Below are positions 7,778 through 16,231 of a stretch of DNA of 64,000 nucleotides, in pieces (the first letter of the stretch is position 1; every line of letters begins with the position of its first letter). The notes beneath the pieces were generated by a model. The model was not told the origin of the DNA and did no database searches. It worked only from the letters and a program-made list of their open reading frames with translations. This DNA is from Streptomyces echinoruber. Its GTDB lineage: Bacteria; Actinomycetota; Actinomycetes; Streptomycetales; Streptomycetaceae. Location of the stretch: positions 122,309 through 186,308 of the forward strand of contig NZ_BMWH01000008.1 of NCBI RefSeq assembly GCF_014651135.1, in the 5' to 3' direction. The position numbers and the translations under genes are program-made.

Positions 7778-9040
7778 ATGTCCTTCCTGCCCTCCCGGAA
7801 CCGCTGCCCCTACCGCTTGGACGGCGGTGCCGCAGACGTCCACGGTGAAGCCGCGGCACTGCGTGCCCTCGGGCCTGCCGCCCGGGTCGAGCTGCCCGGT
7901 GGCGTTCCGGCGTGGTCGGTGACCGACCCGGGCCTCGCCCGGCGACTGCTGGTCCATCCCGGGATCTCCAAGGACGCCCACCGGCACTGGCCCGCCTTCA
8001 TCGACGGTGACCTCCCCGCCGACTGGCCGCTGCGGATCTGGGTCGACATCCGTACCGTCCAGACCGCCTACGGGCCCGACCACAGCCGACTGCGTCATCC
8101 GTTGGTTCCCGCGTTCACCGCCCGTCGCGTACGGGCACTCGCCCCGTGGATCGAGGAGACCACCGGCGCACTGCTGGACGACCTCGCCAAGGCGGCTGCC
8201 GCCGCCCCCGACGGAGTCGTGGACCTGCGGACGCACTTCGCCTCGCGGCTGCCGTGGCGGGCGGTCACCACGCTGGTCGGTCTGCCGGAGGCCATGCACG
8301 ACAGGTTCCAGGCCGTCAACGACACCGTCTTCACCACGGATCTGAGCGCGGAGCGGGCCGACGCCAACGCGGCCGAGGCCGCGCGGCTCCTCGCGGACCT
8401 GATCGTGCTCAAGACCGAGCAGCCCGGTGACGACATCGCCAGCGCTCTGGTCGACGCACATCGTGAGGGTCTGATCGACGAGCGGGAACTGGCCGACAAC
8501 ATCTGGATGGTGCTCGGCGCCGGCTACGGGACCACGGCGAACCTGCTCGACCACGCCGTGGTCAACCTGCTCACGCATCCTGATCAGCTGGACCTTGCCC
8601 TGTCGGGCCGGGTCGGCTGGGACCAGGTCGTGGAGGAGACCCTGCGGCACCAGGCTCCGGTGGCCAGCTTCATGATGCGCTTTCCCACCGAGGACCTGTA
8701 CGACGAGCCGACCGGGCTGACGTTCGCGCGGGGTGAAGCCCTCGTCATCAACTATGCGGCGATCGGCCGAGACCCCCGGGTGCACGGCGCGGACGCCGAT
8801 CTGTTCGACATCACCCGCACCACCGCCCGCGAGCACCTGGCTTTCAGTCACGGCCCCACCTACTGCCTGGGGGCCGAGCTCGCCCGTCTCGAAGGGCGCG
8901 TCGCACTGTCCGCACTCTTCGCCCGGTTCCCCACCCTCGGACTCGCCGTCGGGCGCGACTGTCTGACTCCGCTCCCTTCCCTCATCTTCAACGGGCACCG
9001 GGAGATCCCGGTACGGCTCGAAGGAAACGTCCACAGTTGA
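7778..9040 (+). CDS. Cytochrome P450 (NRPS-cluster tailoring) lacking the I-helix acid
   Basis: 420 aa, soluble bacterial P450. The heme ligand is Cys363 in FSHGPTYCLG, the ExxR motif is in EETLRHQAP, and the I-helix reads AGYGTT at residues 248-253. At residue 251, where most P450s carry Asp or Glu next to the conserved Thr for proton delivery, there is Gly. The stop overlaps the start of the NRPS gene by four bases (TTGA), so P450 and NRPS are translationally coupled. Likely role: hydroxylation, epoxidation or desaturation of the peptide product or a carrier-bound residue. Redox partners are not in the window. Confidence 0.93.
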   Translation: MSFLPSRNRCPYRLDGGAADVHGEAAALRALGPAARVELPGGVPAWSVTDPGLARRLLVHPGISKDAHRHWPAFIDGDLPADWPLRIWVDIRTVQTAYGPDHSRLRHPLVPAFTARRVRALAPWIEETTGALLDDLAKAAAAAPDGVVDLRTHFASRLPWRAVTTLVGLPEAMHDRFQAVNDTVFTTDLSAERADANAAEAARLLADLIVLKTEQPGDDIASALVDAHREGLIDERELADNIWMVLGAGYGTTANLLDHAVVNLLTHPDQLDLALSGRVGWDQVVEETLRHQAPVASFMMRFPTEDLYDEPTGLTFARGEALVINYAAIGRDPRVHGADADLFDITRTTAREHLAFSHGPTYCLGAELARLEGRVALSALFARFPTLGLAVGRDCLTPLPSLIFNGHREIPVRLEGNVHS

Positions 9041-12000
9041 ACACTCATCCTCAAGCGCGGCACCAGTTGACGGCGTACCAGCGGGACGTGTGGGCCGTCG
9101 GCTCCCAGGAACCGGAATCACCGCAGTTCAACTGCGTCCTCCATGAGCTTCTGCGTGGTGTTGTCGACCATCGCAGGTTTGCCGCCTGCGCGGAGCGTGT
9201 GCTGTACCGCCATGAGACGTTCCGGCTGCGGTTCTCCCACAGCGCCGGCGTCCCCTTCCAGTGGGTGGCACGGGAGAAGGTGCCGGTCGCCGTGCTCGAC
9301 CTCTCGCACGAGTCCGAGCCGGACACCGCCTGCACCGCGTGGATGCGCAGGTCGCTGGCCGACGCCCTGCCGCTCGACGGCGGCCCCCTGGCCGAAGTGA
9401 CCCTCCTGCTGGAGAGCCCGGACGTCACGCACCTGCACATCAAGGCACACCACATCGTCGCCGACGGCTGGTCACTCGACCGGCTGAGCCACGAGATCCT
9501 CCAGGAGTACGCCCGGGAGTCGGACGGCGATCCGCGCGGGAGCGCCCGGGAGACACCCTCCTACCTGGCGCTCGTCGAAGAGGACGCCGCCTACTGCTCG
9601 GGGACGGACGGCGAGCGCGACCGTGCCTTCTACCGGGAATACCTCCTGGGCGCGGCCCCCGCGCTCTTCACCCGCAGGACGGACGGCGGCCCACGTGAAC
9701 GCGGCCGTCACTCGTTCGTGATCGACGGTGCTCTCATCGAGCGTGTCCGCGCCGCAGGCCACTGGCCCTTCACCTACGTCGCGGCCATGCTCAGCATCTA
9801 CCTGACGCGTCTGCACAGGAGCGGGGAGGTGGTCCTCGGCGTCCCCTTCCTCAACCGCCCGACGGAGCGGCACAGAGACGTCCTCGGCCAGCTCGCCAAC
9901 ACCCTGCCGCTCCGAGTCGCGGCGCCCGGCGGGCTGACGCTCCGGGAACTGCTCACCGGGATCCAGAGCACGACCCGCGAGCTGCGGCGTCACGAGCGGC
10001 TCTCGCTCGGCGACATCCTGCGGGAAGCGCCCGCGGCGGCGCGGGGCCCACGGCAGCTCTTCGACGTGACGCTCTCCTACCTGAACTGGTCCCGGCCCAA
10101 AACTCCGGGAATCGTGCGGCGGACCCACCTGATGGCCCCCTCGCACGACCGGGACGCACTGGGTGTCCTGGTGTCCGCCTTCGACGACACGACCGACGTC
10201 CGTGTCGACCTGGACTACGCCCGGGACGTCTTCGACGAGGACCTTCCCATCACCTCCGTGGCGGGCCACCTCACCACGCTCCTGGAGCACGGTGTGGACC
10301 TGCTGGACAGGCCGCTGTCCGACGTGCCCATGCTGTCGCCGGCCGAGTACGAGGATCTCACCGCCGGGCGTGCCCACGGCCCGCGCGTCCCCTACGCGGA
10401 GAAGGCCACCCTGCACGGGTTGTTCGAGGCGCAGTCCGCCCGTCGGCCGGACCGGACAGCGGTCATCGCGGCGTCCGGGGAGACGCTGACCTACGCCGGA
10501 CTCGACGAGCGCGCCAACCGTGTCGCGCGGGCCCTGCGCGCGGAGGGCATCGGCCCGGACGACCGTGTCGCGGTGATGATGGAGCGGGGGCCGCGGCTGC
10601 CGGTCGTGCTGCTCGGCACTCTGAAGTCCGGCGGCGCCTACGTACCGGTGGACCCCGGCTACCCGGCCGAGCGGGTGGACTTCCTGCTGCGTGACAGCCG
10701 GGCCAAGGTGGTGATCGTCGACGACGGCGCTCCCGGCGGCCTCCACACGGACGTGACGGTGCGGTGCGTCGGCGACCTGCTGACCGGCAGCGGCGCCCCG
10801 GTCGAACCGCTCGCCACCTCCCGTGACCTCGCCTATGTCATCTACACCTCCGGTTCGACCGGACATCCCAAGGGCGTCATGGTCGAGCACCGCAGCGTGG
10901 TCAACCGCCTCGCTTGGATGCAACGCCGCTACCCGATCGGAGAAGGGGACGTCCTCCTGCAGAAGACCCCGGTGTCCTTCGACGTCTCGGTGTGGGAGCT
11001 GTTCTGGTGGGCCGTCGAGGGGGCGGCCGTGGCCCTGCTGCCGCCCGGCGGCCAGCGGGACCCCCGTGAGGTTCTTCGGGCGATCCACGAGCACCGGGTC
11101 ACCGCCGTGCACTTCGTCCCCTCGATGCTCGGCCCCTTCCTCGACCTGCTGGAGGAGTCGGCGGCGGCACGCGAGGCCATCGGAACCCTGCGGAACGTCT
11201 TCTGCAGCGGTGAGGCACTGCCCGGCCCGCGGGTCGAGCAGTTCAACCGCCTGGCCGACCGGTGGCGCCGGGAGAGCGGCGCCGAGCGGCCGGCACGGCT
11301 CGTGAACCTGTACGGCCCGACCGAGGCGACGGTCGACGTCTCCTTCTACGACTGCCCGGCCGATCCCGCCCACGGCATCCCACGGGTGCCCATCGGCCGG
11401 CCGATCGACAACACCGGTCTGTACGTGCTGGGCGCCGACGACCTGCCGCAACCCGTCGGTGTCGCCGGCGAGCTGTGCATCGGCGGAGCCGGCGTCGCCC
11501 GTGGGTATCTCGACCGTCCGGAGCTGACCGCCGAGAAGTTCGGCAGCGACCCGTTCGTGCCGGGCGACCGTCTCTACCGCAGCGGGGACCTGGCCCGGTG
11601 GCTCGCGGACGGCACCCTGGAGTACCTCGGACGAATCGACGACCAGGTCAAGATCCGAGGCCACCGCGTCGAGCCCGACGAGGTGGCCACCGCCCTGCGC
11701 GCGGTCCCCGGGGTACGCGACGCCCTCGTGGTGGGCCACAGCGCCGCCGACCGGAGAACCGTCCTGGCCGGCTACTACGTCGCCGACGCCCCGATCGACA
11801 CGACGCTGTTGCGCGAGCGGCTCGGACGGACACTGCCGGCGTTCATGGTCCCGGTGACCTTCACCCGGATCGACGGCATTCCGCTGACCCCCAACGGCAA
11901 GGCCGACCGCGGCGCGCTTCCCCCACCGCACGACACCCTCCGAGCCACCGAGGCCGGGGTGCCGCGCAACCGTATCGAGGCGGTCCTCGCCGAGGTCTGG

Positions 12001-15000
12001 GCCCGCGTCCTGGGGCGTGACGTCGTGGGGGTCCACGACGACTACTTCGCTCTCGGCGGCGACTCGATCACCATGCTCAGGGTGCGTGCCGAAGCGGAGG
12101 CCCGCGGCCTGCGCTTCTCGCTCACCGACCTCCTGCGCAACCCGACGGTGGCCGGACTCGCGCCGTGCGCGCAGGAGTGCGACGCAACCGGGGGCGAAGC
12201 CGTTCCCGCGCCGTTCGCCCTCATGGCCGACGTGGACCGGGCCCGGCTGCGGGACGCCGAGGACGCCTACCCGCTGACCCGGCTCCAGCTCGGCCTGCTC
12301 TACCACAGCCGCAGGCACGAGACCTCGGCCAGGTACCGGGACGTCTTTCGGTACACCCTGGAGATGCCCTGGAACGAGGCCGAATTCCGCCGCGCCTTCA
12401 ACCGGCTGGCGGCACGGCACCCGGTGCTGCGGTCGGCGTTCGACCTGGCCGGCGCCGAACCGCTGCAGGTCGTCCGCCCCGGGGTGCAGGGCGGCCTGGA
12501 GATCGCCGACCTGCGTCCGCTCGACGGCGCGGCCGCAGAGGCCGAGGTGCGCGCGCACATCGAGGCACGCCGCCGCCACCCCTATGTGTTCGACCGGCCG
12601 CCGTTGTACCTGTTCCGCGCCCATGTGCGGCCCGCCGCCGTCGACCTGGTCCTCAGCTTCCACCACGCGCTGCTCGACGGCGGCAGCGTCGCCACCCTGC
12701 TCCGGGAACTGCTCCAGGACTACGCCCACGGCCTCGGCCTGGGCATCGGCTCCGTCGAGGGCACGGCGCCGCCCTCACCGGCGGCCCACGCGCGGCTGGA
12801 GCAGGCCGCCCTGAGGTCGGAGGAGACCCGGCGCTACTGGCGCGGCAAGCTGGCCGGCTGCGAGCCCCCGCCGATCGAGTCGTTCTCGCCCCACCTGCCC
12901 GGCGCCGACCGCCGGCCGGCCTCCCGGCGGATCGACCTGTCCGCCGCCCTGGTCGAGCGGGTGCGGCGCTTCGCGGCCGGACACGCCCTGCCGGTGAAGT
13001 CCGTGCTCTTTGCGGCACACGCTCTGACCCTGGCCGCGTTCGCCGGGACCCGTGAGATCACCACCGGTCTGATCACCCACGGCCGACCCGAATTGGCCGG
13101 GGCGGAGCGTACTGCCGGGCTCTTCCTGAACACCGTGCCCGTGCGCCTGGACACCGCGCGGGAGAGCTGGCTGGAGGTGGCGCGTGAAAGCTTCCGCCAG
13201 GAGCAGGAGAGCCATCCCCATCGTCGCTACCCGTTGAGCGCCGTTCAGGAGGACCACGGCGGACCCGTCGTGGACACCGCCTTCAACTACGTGCACTTCC
13301 ACCAGCTCGCCCCCGTCCTAGGGCTGCCCGGCCTGACCCTCAGTAAGTTCCGCACCTGGGAGGAGAACGACTTCCGGCTCCTGGTGAACGCGGTCGTCGA
13401 ACCGGACGGTACGGGCATGTGGCTGCGGCTCGACTGCGACGGTGCGACGTTTCCGGCCGACCAGGGCGACCTCTACGCGGCCGGCTACCTGCGCATCCTG
13501 CACCGCCTGGTGGAACAGCCGCACAGCGAGCCGGACCTCGGCTTCCTCGCTCCCCGGCCCGTCCTCGCCTCTCCCGTGGAGCACCCGACGGTCGTGGCGC
13601 GCTTCGCCGAACAGGCCGCGCGCACCCCGGACGCGACCGCCGTGGTGATGGGTGAGCAGCGGTGGAGCTACGCCCGGCTCGCCGAGGCCGCCGAGAACGT
13701 GGCCGGGCGGCTGGAGGCGCTCGGTGCCCCGGCGGGCGCCCGGATCGGGATCGCCATGAACCGGTCCCCGCTGACGATGGCGGTGCTCCTGGGCGTCATG
13801 CGGGCCGGTTGCGCGGTCGTCCCGATGGACGTCGGTTACCCCGCCGTCCGGCTGGCCACGATGGTGGAGCAGGCACGGCCCTTCCGCGTCGTGGCCGAGG
13901 CCCCGTACGCCCACCTCGCCGGTGATCCGGCGCTGCTGCTGCCCGCCGAGTCGGTGGCCGCGCCCGCGCCGCCGCACCGGGCGCGGGGCGGGACCGACGC
14001 GGGGAGCACGGCGTATGTCCTGTTCACCTCGGGCTCCACCGGGACCCCCAAGGGTGTCGCCATGCCGCACCGCACCCTGGCCGCCCTGGTGGCCTGGCAG
14101 GCCGGGGCGCCCAGCGCTGCCGTGGGCGGTGTCACGCTGCAGTACGCGCCGCTGAGCTTCGACATCTCCTTCCAGGAGATCTTCTCCACACTCTGCTTCG
14201 GCGGCACCCTGTGCCTGGCCGGCGACGCGGAACGCCGCGACATGCCCGCACTGCTGCGCCTGCTCGACCGCGAGCGCGTCGAGCAGGTCTTCCTCCCCCC
14301 GGTGGCCCTCCAGCAACTCGCCGAAGCCGCCGGCACGCTGGGCATCACCCCGCACACCCTGCGGGTGATGATCACCTGCGGCGAGCAGTTGCGTGTCACC
14401 CCGGAGATCCGCGCGCTGTGCGCCCGGCTCCCGGGAGCGGTGCTGGAGAACCAGTACGGTCCGACCGAGACCCACGTGGTCACCGCGTTCACCATGACGG
14501 GCGACCCTGCGGCCTTCCCCGCGCTGCCACCGATCGGCGTCGCCATCGACGGGGCCGAGGTGCACGTCCTGGACAAACGGATGCGTCCGGTGCCGACCGG
14601 AGCGCGCGGCGACGTCTACCTGGGCGGCGGCTGCCTGGCCGACGGTTACGAGGGCCGCCCGGACCTGACCAAGGAGCGCTTCCTCCCGCATCCCTTCGCG
14701 GGCGGAGAGCGGAGACTCTACTACACCGGCGACGTCGGCATGGTGCTGCCTGGCGGAGACGTCGTCTTCCTCGGACGCGACGACGCGCAGGTCAAGGTGC
14801 GGGGTTTCCGCGTGGAGCCGGCCGAGGTGGAACTGGCCGTCACCGGTCTCGCGACGCGGTGTCCGGGACTGCGCGACGCCGCGGTGGTGGCCCGCCGGCG
14901 GACGGACGGCGAGACCTTCCTCGCCGCCTTCCTCCTCGGCGAGGGCACGGACGAGGACGTGGCCGACGTCCGTGAGCGGTTGCGCGCCACCCTGCCCGAC

Positions 15001-16227
15001 TACATGGTCCCCTCGCACCTGCAATGGGTCTCCCAGTGGCCGCTGACCCCCAGCGGCAAGCGCGACGACGCCGCACTGCGCCGCATGCCGCTGACCGTCC
15101 CCGGCCGCGCCCCCGTCGCCGCGCCGCGCGACGCCTACGAGAAGGCCCTGACCGAGATGCTGGCGGACGTGCTGTGCCTGGACACGGTGGGGGTGCACGA
15201 CAGTCTCTTCGACCTCGGAGGCACCTCCCTGGCCGCGATGCGCTTGGTGGTCCGGATCGAACAGCGCTACCGGGTGTACATCCCCCTCGCGGAGTTCATC
15301 GCGGCACCCACCCCCGCCGGACTCGCGGCACGGCTGCGCGACGGCGGGGCGAGCGCCGCGTTCGACCCCCTGGTTCCGATCCGCCCGCAAGGCACCCGCC
15401 CGCCGCTGTTCATGGTTCACCCGATGGGCGGCAACGTGCTGTGCTATCTCGCCTTCGCCCGGCACCTGCCCGACGATCAGCCGCTGTACGCGCTCCAGGC
15501 CGCCGGAGCCGACCCCGGGACCACACCGCTGCGCAGCGTGGAGGAGCTGGCGGACAGCTACCTCACCGCGTTGCGAACGGTCCAGCCGCACGGCCCCTAC
15601 ACCATCGGTGGATGGTCCTTCGGCGGTTTCGTCGCCTTCGAGATCGCCCGTCGGCTGCGGGCGGCGGGCGAGCAGGCCGCCCTGCTGGTGCTGGACACCA
15701 CCGCCCTGGACCAGGGACCGCGCGCCGCGCACGACGACGACGGCCTGCTGGAGTGGTTCTTCCACGAACTGCTCTGGCCGCGGGACGGCGGCGCGTCACC
15801 GGCGCACATCATCCCTGACGGACTCGGTTCGGCACAGGAGAAGTTCGCGTTCATCGCGCGCATCGCGAGCGAACGGGGTGTTCTGCCGGGCGGCAGCTCC
15901 GGAGCCGTCATCCGCCGGCTGTTCGGCGTCTACCGGGCGAACTGGCAGGCGACACTGGATTACCGGCCCCCGCGCGAGCAGCAGGACCTCACCCTGATCC
16001 GCGCCGCGGAGCCGTTGCCCGCCGTCCTGTCCGGTCTGCACAGCGCCGCCCGAACCCGTCACCAGGACCCCTGCAACGGCTGGAGCGCCATGACCGGCGG
16101 ACGGCTCCGGATCGTCACGGTCCCCGGCGACCATCTGACGATCATGGAAGAACCTCACGTGGCACACCTGGCCCGCACCGTCGCGGAGCTGACCGGCGGC
16201 CTTGCCCGAACCGGCCGGGAGAGCTGA
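9037..16227 (+). CDS. Dimodular NRPS, C-A(Ser)-T-C-A(Pro-like)-T-TE
   Basis: 2,396 aa from a TTG start overlapping the P450 stop; AAGGAAA lies about ten bases upstream and no ATG/GTG fits the N-terminus. C1 carries HHIVADG at residues 138-144 and, with no upstream module, is probably an acyl-loading starter C domain. A1 (core near 648) gives specificity code DVWHFSLVDK, the well-known serine code of EntF. T1 Ser is 1010 (GGDS). C2 has HHALLDG at 1209-1215. A2 (core near 1709, FDISFQEIF) gives DIQFICQVVK, closest in my memory to proline codes (DVQ..AHVVK). T2 Ser is 2064 (GGTS). TE nucleophile is Ser2194 (GWSFG). No epimerase or methylation domain. The predicted product is an N-acyl-Ser-Pro-type dipeptide released by the TE. 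The same Ser-Pro architecture is used in legonmycin, pyrrolizixenamide and brabantamide pathways. Codes are manual alignments; A2 is the weaker. Confidence 0.93.
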   Translation: MNTHPQARHQLTAYQRDVWAVGSQEPESPQFNCVLHELLRGVVDHRRFAACAERVLYRHETFRLRFSHSAGVPFQWVAREKVPVAVLDLSHESEPDTACTAWMRRSLADALPLDGGPLAEVTLLLESPDVTHLHIKAHHIVADGWSLDRLSHEILQEYARESDGDPRGSARETPSYLALVEEDAAYCSGTDGERDRAFYREYLLGAAPALFTRRTDGGPRERGRHSFVIDGALIERVRAAGHWPFTYVAAMLSIYLTRLHRSGEVVLGVPFLNRPTERHRDVLGQLANTLPLRVAAPGGLTLRELLTGIQSTTRELRRHERLSLGDILREAPAAARGPRQLFDVTLSYLNWSRPKTPGIVRRTHLMAPSHDRDALGVLVSAFDDTTDVRVDLDYARDVFDEDLPITSVAGHLTTLLEHGVDLLDRPLSDVPMLSPAEYEDLTAGRAHGPRVPYAEKATLHGLFEAQSARRPDRTAVIAASGETLTYAGLDERANRVARALRAEGIGPDDRVAVMMERGPRLPVVLLGTLKSGGAYVPVDPGYPAERVDFLLRDSRAKVVIVDDGAPGGLHTDVTVRCVGDLLTGSGAPVEPLATSRDLAYVIYTSGSTGHPKGVMVEHRSVVNRLAWMQRRYPIGEGDVLLQKTPVSFDVSVWELFWWAVEGAAVALLPPGGQRDPREVLRAIHEHRVTAVHFVPSMLGPFLDLLEESAAAREAIGTLRNVFCSGEALPGPRVEQFNRLADRWRRESGAERPARLVNLYGPTEATVDVSFYDCPADPAHGIPRVPIGRPIDNTGLYVLGADDLPQPVGVAGELCIGGAGVARGYLDRPELTAEKFGSDPFVPGDRLYRSGDLARWLADGTLEYLGRIDDQVKIRGHRVEPDEVATALRAVPGVRDALVVGHSAADRRTVLAGYYVADAPIDTTLLRERLGRTLPAFMVPVTFTRIDGIPLTPNGKADRGALPPPHDTLRATEAGVPRNRIEAVLAEVWARVLGRDVVGVHDDYFALGGDSITMLRVRAEAEARGLRFSLTDLLRNPTVAGLAPCAQECDATGGEAVPAPFALMADVDRARLRDAEDAYPLTRLQLGLLYHSRRHETSARYRDVFRYTLEMPWNEAEFRRAFNRLAARHPVLRSAFDLAGAEPLQVVRPGVQGGLEIADLRPLDGAAAEAEVRAHIEARRRHPYVFDRPPLYLFRAHVRPAAVDLVLSFHHALLDGGSVATLLRELLQDYAHGLGLGIGSVEGTAPPSPAAHARLEQAALRSEETRRYWRGKLAGCEPPPIESFSPHLPGADRRPASRRIDLSAALVERVRRFAAGHALPVKSVLFAAHALTLAAFAGTREITTGLITHGRPELAGAERTAGLFLNTVPVRLDTARESWLEVARESFRQEQESHPHRRYPLSAVQEDHGGPVVDTAFNYVHFHQLAPVLGLPGLTLSKFRTWEENDFRLLVNAVVEPDGTGMWLRLDCDGATFPADQGDLYAAGYLRILHRLVEQPHSEPDLGFLAPRPVLASPVEHPTVVARFAEQAARTPDATAVVMGEQRWSYARLAEAAENVAGRLEALGAPAGARIGIAMNRSPLTMAVLLGVMRAGCAVVPMDVGYPAVRLATMVEQARPFRVVAEAPYAHLAGDPALLLPAESVAAPAPPHRARGGTDAGSTAYVLFTSGSTGTPKGVAMPHRTLAALVAWQAGAPSAAVGGVTLQYAPLSFDISFQEIFSTLCFGGTLCLAGDAERRDMPALLRLLDRERVEQVFLPPVALQQLAEAAGTLGITPHTLRVMITCGEQLRVTPEIRALCARLPGAVLENQYGPTETHVVTAFTMTGDPAAFPALPPIGVAIDGAEVHVLDKRMRPVPTGARGDVYLGGGCLADGYEGRPDLTKERFLPHPFAGGERRLYYTGDVGMVLPGGDVVFLGRDDAQVKVRGFRVEPAEVELAVTGLATRCPGLRDAAVVARRRTDGETFLAAFLLGEGTDEDVADVRERLRATLPDYMVPSHLQWVSQWPLTPSGKRDDAALRRMPLTVPGRAPVAAPRDAYEKALTEMLADVLCLDTVGVHDSLFDLGGTSLAAMRLVVRIEQRYRVYIPLAEFIAAPTPAGLAARLRDGGASAAFDPLVPIRPQGTRPPLFMVHPMGGNVLCYLAFARHLPDDQPLYALQAAGADPGTTPLRSVEELADSYLTALRTVQPHGPYTIGGWSFGGFVAFEIARRLRAAGEQAALLVLDTTALDQGPRAAHDDDGLLEWFFHELLWPRDGGASPAHIIPDGLGSAQEKFAFIARIASERGVLPGGSSGAVIRRLFGVYRANWQATLDYRPPREQQDLTLIRAAEPLPAVLSGLHSAARTRHQDPCNGWSAMTGGRLRIVTVPGDHLTIMEEPHVAHLARTVAELTGGLARTGRES

Positions 16228-16231
16228 CGTC

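Noticed and set aside
9472..12729. 1,085-codon minus-strand frame under the NRPS
   Set aside because: Shadow of the NRPS reading frame; low-complexity translation with no domain.
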